This document shows, piece after piece, positions 37,201-48,119 of a stretch of DNA of 64,000 nucleotides. The stretch's first letter is position 1, and each line of letters begins with the position of its first letter. The translations under genes and the position numbers were made by a program. The DNA is from Argopecten irradians. Taxonomy: Eukaryota; Mollusca; Bivalvia; Pectinida; Pectinidae. The stretch is taken from assembly GCF_041381155.1 (NCBI RefSeq), contig NC_091139.1:10168383-10232382 (forward strand). The letters run 5' to 3'. The notes under the pieces are model-generated. The model saw only the letters and a program-made list of their open reading frames with translations, was not told the origin of the DNA and did not search any database.

Positions 37201-40200
37201 ATACCAATACGTTTCAGTATGGTGGTTACGATATCAACAAAAAGTGGGGGATTCCGAGAGCTATTGTCTTTGGAAACGCACAGCCACTACAGTACTGATT
37301 ATTATGGAAACCAGACATCAACAAAACAGATGAAGTTTCTGTTTGACTATCATCCACCTTACCATTGTGTTGAGAAGAGAAATTGTTCTTCACACGAACA
37401 GCCGCTTATCATCAGCAACGACATCTCAAAGGTACGTTTGCAATTATGTACCCATGGCCGGGTGATGTAGCGGTTAAGCAATTCGCATTTCGCCAAGCCG
37501 TCTGGGGTCCGTTCCCAGGTAAGAACATGAAAAGACCAAGGGGTACCTTCCCCATCACGTGTCTTTTCTCTTGGCACGTCGGTTTCCTCATTAATTAAAA
37601 CTCCTTGCTACTACTAAAGCATCAGTGGTTTCGGCATTTATTTTGAAAACAAATGTAGGACAAAATGGCAAAGATGTGTTCATCTTTTGTTCCGTTCAAT
37701 TTCATATGAATCTAATTGTATTTTGTCCTTTACACGTTGAAATGTTCGCGGTTACTTAATTTCGAGTGTATTATCCGTATAATCGTTTGTTTCCTACAAC
37801 CTGTCATTATTGTATTTATTTATTCTTGTTCGGATGCCAACATGCAATCATCATTTATCGCCCAAGATAACGTTCCAACCAAGTTCTCGTAAATTAACAA
37901 AATTGATCCGAAGGACTTACTTATCCGCCTTTATCATTTAATTGTATGGTGGACTTCACAAAATATAGTTATAACGCCGTAGGGAAAATTTCGCGATCGA
38001 TCAAACTTCGCGTAATTAGCGTAAATTTACCCCTTGCGTTTTTTATGTATACAGTATTTGCATTTACAGGGACCAATCAATATATCCTGGGCTGGATGGA
38101 GAGATCTGTTGTCGGGTGTCTACGTCTATAATATCCAGGTATATCCTTTAAAACCAGACCGAACTGGCGATCTAACGGAGGAGAACCCAAACAGTCCCAT
38201 CTACGTTCTAACCAACGCAACTCTACCGTCTAACCCGACATACCTACCACATTCACCTGGGATGTACTCTATACTGCTAGAGGTCGGCGACAAAGCGAAT
38301 AACACCAAATACAGCCGCAGGTTGCTGTTGTTTGACAATGAATCAAACGTTACCATGACAACCACAAATCCTATAAAGGTCGAAGGCGCAGTAGGTGAAG
38401 TGACCAACCAATGGATCAGCAGTCTTTATGATCCAATCGTGGTCAATTGGCAAGGTCATTTTCAAAATGCAGATCACGAAAAGTATCATCTTCTGAACGC
38501 AGTTGCTACTTTCAAGCCACAAACAATAATGCACTTTCGGCATAAGAACGTGTCCTCTGCTTTGGATGACAATGAAGGTAAGCGTACCATAAAGAAAATT
38601 GCCAACAAACATGGCATCACCAAAGTAGAAATAACTCACCGCCTTAAGGACCATGGAGGACTTCAACCTTGGGCGAATGTGGATGGCTTTCTTGAAGAAC
38701 GTACCAGTCTTAACGTGTCTCGTTTGGACGGTGATACCATTATAATACCACTGAAAGCCTATGACGCGATGGAAAACGTCGCAGAAGACTTCGTATTATT
38801 GAATGTAGATTCCACGCCACCAACGGTGGAGACTCCAACGCTGATACCAAATATCAAGAATGGAACATTTGCCTTCTCGAGTAGGTAAGTGGTATACAAT
38901 TGTACATTTCTTGCTTTGATAATACATTCTTCACTTACTAAGCGTATATATCTCCTGTTATGACTTTACATTTCCTCTATTGCCATTTTGTTACTTCATT
39001 AGATTAAATGTTCTGACATATGATGAAGATAGTGGTATAACCTCGCTCAAGTGGAGGATCATGCCGAACGACTCCGCAGAAATATTTCATCAAGGAGAGT
39101 CGGAAGGAAACAAGACACAGGTAAACAACATCTATACATTGGGCTTTCGAATAAATAAAAGCCTTATGACTTGAAAGTCAATGAAAAGTAAGACTTCACT
39201 ATTAAACACAATACAAGGAACTCAATAGTGATTAACTTAATATCAATTGATTTAAACTGGTAAATTAGTCAGCTACTGGAATTTCTATAAAATGAATGTA
39301 GTTAAATATTTCATGGGAATTTAAGTTAAGTCACTGTAATTAAATATTTCACTGGACTTGACCCGACTGATAGAACTAAAGATTTAAGAATATAAAGCAA
39401 AATATTTAACGCTCCTAACTGAAATTATGCCAGTTCTGACGTTGCAAATACTACAACGTATGGACTATAACTGTGCAATAAACGAAATGATAAGTAATGA
39501 AATAAAAAGCAGCTCTGTAACAAAACATTAAAACGAAATGGACGCAAAGATCGCTTCATGAGAAGAGAAGCAAACGTCTATATTATATTCAATAAACAAG
39601 TTGTGTTAATGAAATTCACGATGAATAGAGAACTACATATTAAAAAATATTTACAGATTCATCCCTCTAAGGAAGATGGAGATTGCAGTAGCGCTGGAGG
39701 CTGTTTCTACTATCTCCATCAGTTCGAAATCAACAACTGCTGGCTGAAGGTACACAAAGATAAATTAGCGACACAAGTCATCGACATTCACATCGATGTC
39801 TACAACCTAGCGATGCTCAACTCGTCAGCGAGTACCGAGGTAGAGTAATTACTTCATTGACCAAAATATTACACTTTATTACACCCTTGGGAATATCCTC
39901 AGTCTCAGGTAAAAATCGTTTATTTAACCCTGGATATATAGATAGCATGTTGTAAACGTCTTATGTAGGTCAAGGAACGAAACCATAGAATTTGTATGAT
40001 ACCGATATACCATCTCCATGGTTTATCAAGTTACGTACAATGTATACAGAAGTACACACGTGGTTGAACATCAACATTGATTGGTCACAATGTCCGCCTA
40101 CAGCCTAGGTGGAACCAGTCATAGAAGTATATTTCGTCACCTAGTTGTGTATGATGCTTCAAACGTAATACATTTAATGTATATTTTCAGATAACTCACC

Positions 40201-43200
40201 TACCTTCATTTGATGGTTTAGAGGAATGTAAGTATTACTCATCCCCATTTTAGATTTGTTCCATAAAAATAAAAAAATATGTTAGAATAGTGTCAGCAGG
40301 ACAGGTAGCTCTCAATATCTTAGATGATATCTCTTTAAATTCTTGATAAAAAGTTATTATTCTCTATGAGAAAGGCAGTGTTTGCAATTCCTTTAAAGAC
40401 AAGTGAGAGCAATCAATATTTCTATTATTTGGAAAAATCTTTAAACATCATGAACCACTTGAAATTTATTTTGCAAAGACCATTATTCTTGTATTTGGCA
40501 TATACTATACACTTGTACAATATGCAACGTTTAAGTGATCATAGTATAATATGTTTCATTGCTAGTTGATATAGACGTCGTTTTAAAAAATTGTCTTTCG
40601 TGAAGTTTAATATATACCAATATTGGACTGCTAATCGCTATTTAGACTTTGGACCATTGGACCTAAAGGTAACAGGAACTTCGTCAGACAGTGCCAACGT
40701 CCAGTGGAGTTTCGGACCGAGCTGTTACGACCGAACAGACATACTTCTGGTGTACAATGCCTCGGGCAGCGAAACACAGATAATGCATCCCCAAAAAGAC
40801 TCTAATTACTACACCCTTGGAAATCTTGATGCTGAAACTGCATACACTGCCTACATGGTATTTGAATACGGAACTGAGAAAAGTGATCCAATACAAATCT
40901 CATTTACGACAGGTACGTACAGCGTGAAAAGTCGACAATTATGGTAAGATGGAAGTACAGCTTCCAGTAAAAAAAACTCTGAAGTGTAAAATTTCGCATT
41001 TTCATTCCTAACGACGTTTTCACGGCGATTTAATTTCACGATTTACAGTTATTTAATTAAAATGTTTTGTTTTCTTCCAAATCGGACTTTCCATTTTTTT
41101 CATACCAGTATGAATATAAAAATCTGAGAATGGCGCGAAACCACGACGTTATCGTGAAGTCACAACAGAGCCATTGACGTTGCGTATTGATTCAGAAAAA
41201 AATCTCTTGAAAACTGTCTAGAATTATACATTAAAACGTATTTCATTTTTTAAAATAGATTATGAAATTACTTATAAGCTTTGATGTCACTATTTGTTAA
41301 TGTCATCGGGTATTTAACAAATTGTTGTTTGCAAACTGTGTGAATCCGCGAATTCTCGCAAACATTTTGTTATACTCCGTTCAAATAAAAAATAGCGACA
41401 TCAATGCTTAAATGGTTCTATTTTTTAAAATTCATAGTTTTCGCAGCGATTGATTTTCGTGATTTCTTATCGCCTGCCTATATACGAACAAGTTAATCCC
41501 ACGCGAAAACATCATAACATTTAATGCATTACAATGATGCTTTGTTGTTTTAGGGGCCCAAGAAGGGTTGTCTGTTGGGCTTATAGCAGGGATTTCTTCA
41601 GGTTTGTGAATAATTACTCCAGCGTTCGTGATATAATGTAAATATATTACATCACATTTCAAATTTAAAAAAAATATTAAAACAACGTCTCCATGAACTT
41701 ATTTCTATGCCAGCAAAATCTGAAAAAATAACATTGCTATCAGCAAAAGATAATCAATGAGTAATTTATACGGTGTGAAAATGAATATCGATGTATTTGT
41801 TCGCTTATTGGTTCAGAACTTCCAAACCATATGCCAGTATTATAATTTGTAGTGTGGAAATAGTATTTTCTTATACTATATGTTATTGCAATAAAATGAT
41901 AAAGTACAATGATCAAAATTATGGTATTCCGTCTTTGCATATTACAGAGTTAGCTCCCTTGCGGTAGGTATCGATTGTTACGTCATAATTTCACGTCATT
42001 TTCTCCGAAATGTATGACGTTACGCTCGCAAAAACATGACGTCACAATCAATAACTACCCGCAAGTGCAGATAACTCTGTAATATTCAAATCCGGAACAC
42101 TAAATTATGTTTTCTTGTGTTGCTGTTCCAGTAAGCGTGATACTTGTGGCTGTAATAATCGCCGTTTTAGTACTATGGCGAACTGGGAAGCTAAATCGCT
42201 ACAAGGAATCTATATACGGGCATATAGGCCTACAAAGACGGACGGTCAGGCTTAGGAAATCCAACAGTTATTCTGACTCAAAGACAATTGAACAAGCAAA
42301 CGACAGAAAATCCTTTGCGGTAATTATTTATATCAATTATCGATGGTGTAATATAGTATATTATTCCGTCTTTGTATACTTCAAAGTTATCTGCCCTGTG
42401 GGTATGTATTTATTGTGACGTCATGTGTTTGTGAGCGTAACGCCATACGTTAATGACGTGATATTTGTTTACATAAAATTACGTCACAATGGCTACCTAC
42501 CCCCAAGTGAGGTAACTCTGTAATATGCAAAGACCGAATAGCTAACTCTAAGTTACGATATTATGATACATTTGAAAAAGTCATACAAAGAATTACTATC
42601 AATTTATCATTTTAATCATTTAGTTAATAAATATTCTTTTATTGGCCTCTATTTTATATTAGATAATGTTCTTAGTTGAAGTGGAGTTTTCGGACCATCA
42701 CTATTTTAATATGTCATTGTTGTGTTAACACGACCTTGATGAATTTGCAATAATGACGTTTTACTATTTTGGGCTATTATATTTGATTTTACCAGGTTCG
42801 TAAACCCTATTGATGAGTTATAACCGATAAACATATCTATGTTTAGAGAATATATGTATATGTGAGAGAATGAATCACAAGCTGTGAGAAGAGAAGAAGG
42901 CATCGTTAGTATAACAGATCAATGTTTTTTTTATGAGCTCAATGTGAACAATGAATCATTTTTAGAACTTAGCCTATTCTGACGTCGGCGATGAGGACGT
43001 GTACCTGTATGGCCAGATGGTGTTTGAGGAGGATCAAGCATGGAAAGTTCGGCACGATCAGGTCTCCCTAGTTGAGAAGATGACTGTAGGACGGTTCGCT
43101 GACATCTTTAAGGCTTCGCAAAAATCCAAAAAGAACAATAGAAGCACCGTTATCGCAAAGGTTCTAAAAGGTTTGTATGTAATATTGGGCTGGTCAGCAA

Positions 43201-46200
43201 TATTTTAAGATATCAAGCTCTGAAACGGTATTACATCTTAATTTAGATAATAGATGTTTAGTTACTACTCTGGATATAATGTATTCCTAAATTGAAGCAA
43301 ATGATTCATCATGCATCCCTACTTGCAACAAGATTCCAATTATGATTTCAACCAACTTATTTGAATCTGGATAAGAATTAAAGGATTTCTTCTAATCATA
43401 AACTAGTCTTAATGAAAATGCGTTATGCAAATTAAATATTACGAACATATTTATCATCACAATATTTCATTCTACCATTCTGCCTTCTTGATGTCTTCTC
43501 TTCGCTATGCTGCATCTGACTATATCAGGATATTTACTGAAAAAAACAAAGGACTGAGTATATAAATAAGATACAAATAATAGTAAAAACAGTTATTGAT
43601 AAATAATGAATAACATCAGGACAGCTAACGAGTTACAGCATCTGACTTAGGTTCAATCTACTTACTGAAGTTACAATTTTGAAAATGTTTCCATTCCAGA
43701 GTCGCAACAGAAATAGACGAAATGGTTATGACCGCCAAGATAAACTTCTTTGCAACAAAGGTCGGATCTCACCCCAACGTCGTTCAGTTTGTTGGCGCTG
43801 TTCTTGACAACGAACATTGTAGGTATTTTTCAAATATGTTATCAATTTGTTTCCTGTTTCAGAATCATTTTATTCATTTTTGTGTGCTTTCGTTCTGCCG
43901 ATAATTACACAATTATATTTCAGGTTTTGCAAAACTAAACTTAATAGTATTATTCAGGGCTATGGTGAATTCGCCAATGCCTTCCTCAAAAAAACGCGTA
44001 TGGTCTATTTTCACTTTCGCAATAAGATTTAGATTTTTTCAGATTTTCTCTTCGATACTGTTTTGATACGCTGTGAAAACTAGTATACTTCCTCGCTTAA
44101 GAAGTGGCTGCATATGGCTAAATTTACAGTAGACAACGGATGATATCTCCTTCTTTCATTGTCTGTTCAGTGGGTCCCTTCATGTTGCTGGAGTTCTGTG
44201 AGACAGGGGTAATGAGGACGTGGCTACAGAATCAGAAGACGAAAGTAACCGACAGTATCGTAGATACCTTGTTCCGAATTACTTTCGACATTGCAAGAGG
44301 AATGGAGTATCTCGCCTCCAACAAGGTTTTACTGCAACTCTGAATTTTTTTCTATCGGAAACTGTTAACGTACTTATCTTATTTTGGCACTCTTTAATAT
44401 TGGAGTAAAATTATATTGAACATGATGGCGCAATGGTTTGTGACTTCGCGCAATCAACAAAATAAATATATGAAAGATATACAGGGAATACAATTGGCAC
44501 ATTCTTATTTTAAGTATTTCTGGCTCTAAAACCGCTAAAATATAAATACCGCTAAATTATGTAAATTTACAGTACGTATGGACAAACGTGATTCGAAATA
44601 TCTGACTGTGTCATTATAGATTAGAGGAAACATATTCGATCATGGTTTTTACATAGATCCCGAGTTATTATTCTCCATCTATCCACAGTTTTGGTTTTTG
44701 AGTACAGTAAGTGGAGACGTATGATCGATGTTTGTAAAACATTTTGCCTTTTAATGCATGCGATGTGACCATGACATATGGAGAATACAATTTGTTGAAA
44801 TGAAATGAAAGCACTAAAAACACTAAACATTATCATGTATTGTAAGACATAGTATCCGGGACATTAAAAAGCCTACGAATAATATAATTGTTTTTTAATG
44901 ATTTTTTAAAGATTATACACCGCCACCTCGCTGCTAGGAATATTCTTTTGACATCGTCACTGGAAGCCAAAGTAGCAGGATTCGGTCCCACCAGAGAAAC
45001 CGAACAGGATCAGGACAAGGGAAAGGTTTGCTCTTTGCCATTTAATATGGAAGCTTAATTTAGATATATGTATTGTTAATATAAGAACAAACATTAGTAA
45101 TGCAGAAACGTTGAAACTGGAAACAATTTTTAAATCCTTTATTTGTGTAAACAATTTCTAAATTCCACATTATACACATAAAACGTTAACAGGGGAGACT
45201 GTTTGATAACATTGATTGTTAAATATATTCATGTTCTCAAGGGAAAGGTAGCGATTAAGTGGATGGCTCCGGAATGCATGACCACCGTGAAGGACGCCAC
45301 CTTACAAAGCGACGTCTGGTCCTATGGGATAGTCCTGTGGGAAATATTCTCTATGGGTAAGATAATTGGTGTCACTGAATGTACTGGAAAGTCGTGATAT
45401 ATATAATCGTCTATCTTTGTAAGGTGATATCACACATGAAAACCTTAAAAGTGATATCGCCTTTTTGCATCGGTGATGACACTAATTCGAATTTGCTAAA
45501 AAGTGATATTTTGATGCTCCATATGTCTTTGATAAATGTTTATCCTGGGTCAAGCGCATTCCATTGAATGGGATTAAAAAATAAATGACGATATTTTCCG
45601 CAATATTTACAATTATATTAGAGACACAATTAAACTCATAAACATTAAATGAATTTCGTTGCAATTCATTAAAAGTTTATGAGTTTAATTGACATCTTCA
45701 ATGCTCCACCGCCGACAGAGCATAAATGATACTCATCATTTAATATTAAACAATAATTTGTGTTAAATCGTGTATATACATGCCTAATTAACACAAAAAA
45801 TAACAGAAAATAATTTATTTCGTCTTTGGTGCATGCACAATCATTACTTCAATCTATATAAGATATAGTGTCATGGAATTTTTTCGGAATGCACTTAATT
45901 ATTTTTCATATTTTTAACTTGAAGTAAAATTAGAAGCTCAAACTTTTTAATGGTAGTAATAGTGTACAGTAAGTAGCTTTTGTAACTAAAGAAAAATACA
46001 AAATCGTCTGCTCCCGTTTTTGATAGTGAAAAATACCATTTGTCAGCGTGGTGGAGCATCTTTAATTATTCTCACGAACAAACATATTTGACTAATTTCG
46101 TTTCTATAACGTTGCTCGGTGTTAACTTAATATATGTACATGTAATATCTTTTTAAAGCAAAATCAATCACGATAAATTTGTTTCAAGTATAAAAACTAA

Positions 46201-47268
46201 TGTATTAATATTTTGGACTATATATAAAGGGGCGTAACTCATTGAAGATCTTGGTATTCTGAACAGCATATGTTTATAATAAACCGGAAAAAATAACTTC
46301 AATTTTTTACCAAAGACTTTCTGTTTTATAAATAAGATATTTTTCATTAAGTTCAAATGTTGATTAAATAATATGTTAATGTTTATAATGTATGTATAAC
46401 ATTATTTAAACCAAACGCAGGAAACAAAGAACTAATTATTTATCTCGTAGCATCAAAATATGTTATATTGTTCATTGGCATTTATTCAAATCAAAATCGC
46501 ATTTTCACCTATTCGGGCATTACATATACATTTTAATAGGTGATAACACTTATTTATATTCGAATCGGCGATAAATGCGTCCTATAGTTTCAAAGGTTTG
46601 GTAATTCGTTTTTCTTTTAAGGTGAAACGCCATATCCTGGATTAAGGAGCACGGAAGTGGCCACGAAGGTATCCAGTGGGTACCGCATGAGTCGTCCGGA
46701 GTTCTGTGCTGACATGTAAGTTTAGTATTAGGGCTAGATGTCTAATTGTTATTCGGTATATATCTTAAATTCTGAAATGCGATACATGTACCTATGCTGT
46801 TTTCTTGTTAGTTCAAAACTTTAAGGAAAACTACTTATTGAGTATTTTGCATGTGAGTTAACTGTAAATACATCCTTTGTAATCGTTTTGCTTGTCAAAT
46901 GTAGTAGACCTGTCTATAAAGACCACCCGCATAATAGAGGGAACTCGGTCTTTCTAACCAGGTGGCCTTTATGCATAGTTTGAATAGTGTTGTAAATGGT
47001 CTTTTGGACCTTATCAAGCAGGTGATTTTCATATGTACACGTATGTGGTCACTAAGGCAAGTTTTATAATTGTATAATGATAAGCAATCAGTTGATATTC
47101 TGTCCTACTTACATGTTTTACCTTAATATGTACAGGCATTACGAGTTAATGAAGAAATGCTGGAAGGATAAACAGTCATCACGTCCGAAATTCTCCGCCA
47201 TTGTACAGGAGATCAGTAGTACTTTCAGCTCCAGCACTGACGATTATTATTACTACGCCACTCAGTGA
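28270..47268 (+). CDS. EMI-EGF-FN3 receptor with tyrosine pseudokinase domain
   Basis: I joined 22 exons: 28270-28331, 28854-28916, 29484-29569, 30528-30620, 34020-34118, 34539-34829, 35608-35743, 37089-37431, 38070-38884, 39003-39120, 39657-39839, 40191-40227, 40646-40912, 41554-41601, 42132-42319, 42966-43170, 43702-43818, 44171-44325, 44912-45025, 45242-45356, 46622-46715, 47136-47268. All junctions are GT-AG, phases match throughout, and the total is 3762 nt (1253 residues). Domain order: signal peptide 1-21; EMI-like 22-70; two six-cysteine EGF-like domains 72-134; a large ectodomain ~135-775 with many N-glycosylation sequons; FN3-like ~780-864; transmembrane helix ~872-896; juxtamembrane with '[14 protein letters not shown]'; kinase-like domain ~975-1235; tail ending 'DDYYYYATQ'. 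The N-terminal architecture recalls Draper/MEGF-type receptors, but the cytoplasmic part is of the tyrosine kinase class. The ligand is unknown. Signalling must be kinase-independent or by partner kinases (inference). The least certain boundary is the start of exon 8. Confidence 0.9.
29904..30026. repeat. Palindromic MITE in intron 3
   Basis: 'ctgtcaggtggacagggata' and 'gatatcactgtccacctcacag' form the ends. The interior arms include 'gtgaaagattttggc' and 'gccaaagtctttcac' in inverted positions. It lies between exons 3 and 4 of the receptor. Confidence 0.8.
32369..32856. repeat. Terminal-inverted-repeat element in intron 5 (non-autonomous DNA transposon)
   Basis: The left terminus 'cagtggccataatacagta' faces the right terminus 'tactgtattatggtcactg', about 480 bp apart, with the inversion continuing inward ('tagtaattttag' / 'ctaaaaattacta'). 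TA dinucleotides flank the ends, as in Tc1/mariner-type insertions. No coding capacity. It lies in the intron between the two EGF exons. Confidence 0.75.
32930..33240 (+). repeat. Dispersed repeat family F, copy 1 (in intron)
   Basis: Matches 50600-51035 in the same orientation: 'tgttcatttcataaaatctc', 'tctcacgtcaaa.tgtgtt', 'ctcgaaatcc', 'ttcctgacgtcattttattg', 'aggtcatattacactagtga'. No coding features. Confidence 0.8.
35805..36090 (+). repeat. Dispersed repeat family D, copy 2 (in intron 7)
   Basis: It shares 'tttctgattg', 'tataagcattgatgtcacta' and 'tttcatcgggttatgaaata' with the copies at 11085-11820 and 41060-41412. This copy lacks the family A MITE. Confidence 0.75.
36165..37030 (+). 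repeat. Repeat family E copy 2 with palindromic end, abutting exon 8
   Basis: The left part matches 14600-14760. The right part (36905-37030) is a hairpin in which 'actacttgcattagaggatt' faces 'ccctctaatgcaggtagt', with inner 'cactgtcaccctcggg' repeats. The repeat ends only about 60 bases before the exon 8 acceptor of the receptor gene, so the acceptor environment may be partly repeat-derived. Confidence 0.65.
37447..37605 (+). repeat. tRNA-derived SINE of a second type, 15 bases after exon 8
   Basis: A-box-like 'ggccgggtgatgtagcggtt' and B-box-like 'gtctggggtccgttcccagg' lie at tRNA spacing. The body ends in 'ggcacgtcggtttcctcatt'. The core differs from the 10237 family. It inserted just inside intron 8. 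Confidence 0.65.
38070..40227 (+). other. Receptor ectodomain exons 9-12, including an 815-nt exon and a 37-nt microexon
   Basis: Exon 9 (272 codons) has two beta-rich segments. The first starts '[20 protein letters not shown]', a pattern common in FN3/Ig-like ectodomain repeats of marine invertebrates; the second runs to '[16 protein letters not shown]'. Sequons such as NIS, NAT, NVS and NGT indicate glycosylation outside the cell. Exon 11 carries a cysteine-bearing segment ('[17 protein letters not shown]'). Exon 12 is only 37 nt ('[12 protein letters not shown]') and is needed to change phase 0 to phase 1 before the FN3 exon, which supports its reality. Confidence 0.75.
41060..41412 (+). 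repeat. Dispersed repeat family D, copy 3 (in intron 13)
   Basis: It shares 'ctgagaatggcgcga', 'cgacgttatcgtgaa', 'cattgacgttgcgtattgat' and 'gacatcaatgctta' with the other two copies. Confidence 0.75.
41926..42096. repeat. Palindromic MITE family C, copy 1, just upstream of exon 15
   Basis: The ends are 'ttccgtctttgcatattaca' and its near complement ending 'tgtaatattcaaatccggaa'. Inner arms are rich in 'tgacgt' ('tgttacgtcat', 'atgacgtcaca'). It ends 35 bases before the exon 15 acceptor. Confidence 0.85.
42363..42540. repeat. Palindromic MITE family C, copy 2, just downstream of exon 15
   Basis: The ends are 'attccgtctttgtatac' and 'gtaatatgcaaagaccgaat', with the same 'gtgacgtcat' / 'ttacgtcacaat' inner arms as copy 1. 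It begins about 43 bases after exon 15. Confidence 0.85.
45615..45690. repeat. Hairpin beside MITE A copy 3
   Basis: 'caattaaactcataaac' faces 'gtttatgagtttaattg' around a loop containing 'gaatttcgttgcaattc'. It lies in intron 20 immediately before the family A MITE. Confidence 0.75.
45701..46060 (-). repeat. MITE family A, copy 3 (in intron 20)
   Basis: It runs from 'atgctccaccgccgacagag' to 'gtcagcgtggtggagcatc', with the full interior shared with 3911-4210 and 11308-11663. It lies between the APE/DxW exon and the next kinase exon. Confidence 0.9.
46900..47060. repeat. Probable dispersed repeat in intron 21
   Basis: Short internal echoes of 'aagaccacc' / 'ggtcttt' / 'ggtggccttta' alternate in both orientations. 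No second copy was found in the window, so the identification is tentative. Confidence 0.3.
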
Positions 47269-47536
47269 TGACAAGAGATACTTAAGCCCTGAAAAATACT
47301 ACTAGGGCATATCGTATACTCAGTTTATTTACGCGATCAAAAGGTTTTAGCTCAAAAACTGAAAATTGTATTTTAGCGGTTTTAAATGTTCGCGATCCGT
47401 CTTTCAAAGCATTTTTCAATTGAATATTTTTTTAATATTTCGCGGATCACAATTTTCAAGGTCATTGCTATGCTACCCAAAATATAAGCTGGGTATTCGG
47501 TGATAACGTTCTTTTTAAGCTACAGAAAACGTGCAA

Positions 47537-47542
47537 AATAAA
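47537..47542 (+). terminator. Putative polyadenylation signal of the receptor gene
   Basis: AATAAA lies about 270 bases after the TGA at 47266-47268 and is the first exact match downstream of the stop. A second lies near 48065. Confidence 0.4.
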
Positions 47543-48119
47543 TCCTAATTTGTTGTGAAAATGGGAGTTTTAATTAGAATTTTATGAATTTAAATGTCTA
47601 TTCATTTTCTGCAAAGGTATCTTAAAAACGTACGGTTTGGTTACATCATCTACTTAGCCCAAAAGCAATTGTTTGCGAAATTATATTCACTTATGTGCTA
47701 GAGCGATAAAGCTAAAAAAAAATAACATTCACGAATCGATAGTGATTTACAGTAAATAGACGTTTGACAGTCAATCAATGTAATAAGTATCTGCTAGCTG
47801 CTGTTTTATTGTGAAATTTCGATATCTAAAATAGATGAAATATATAGCCTTCCTTTCTGGATTGTTTGTGTACAAAATTACAGAAGAGAGCTCGATACTT
47901 CATATACTTTTTTACCACAACGATGAAACTAGAATACTGAAAGTCAGAAAGGGCCCTGCAAAATGACTCAACCGGGATATCAGACTCTATCACAAGAATT
48001 AAAGCAATGTATATGTGAATTTCTTTCTTTTGTTTTAAAATCCAAAATACCTGAATAATTATGAATAAAGTTTGTCCAAATTTTTACACACATCTAGATG
48101 ACATAAGGAAAACATCCTA

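Larger units (their letters stand above)
43062..47268 (+). other. Tyrosine-kinase-like domain of the receptor: predicted pseudokinase
   Basis: The fold landmarks are present: beta-3 lysine in 'VIAKVLK' (K1008), '[15 protein letters not shown]', 'IARGMEYLA', 'KWMAPEC' (APE, E1151), '[15 protein letters not shown]' (D1164) and '[16 protein letters not shown]'. 'HLAARNILL' marks the class as tyrosine kinase. Catalytic residues are gone: the HRD aspartate is histidine (H1107, codon cac), the DFG aspartate is glycine (G1125, codon gga), and the glycine loop is 'TVGRFA' with only the middle glycine. Helix C ('[14 protein letters not shown]') has no glutamate at the usual distance before 'VGSHPN'. 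The activation segment from GFG to APE contains no tyrosine. All exons are open with consensus splice sites, so this is a conserved-looking pseudokinase rather than a decayed gene. Confidence 0.88.

Noticed and set aside
38201..38666. Minus-strand frames opposite exon 9
   Set aside because: Antisense shadows of a large, well-supported plus-strand coding exon.
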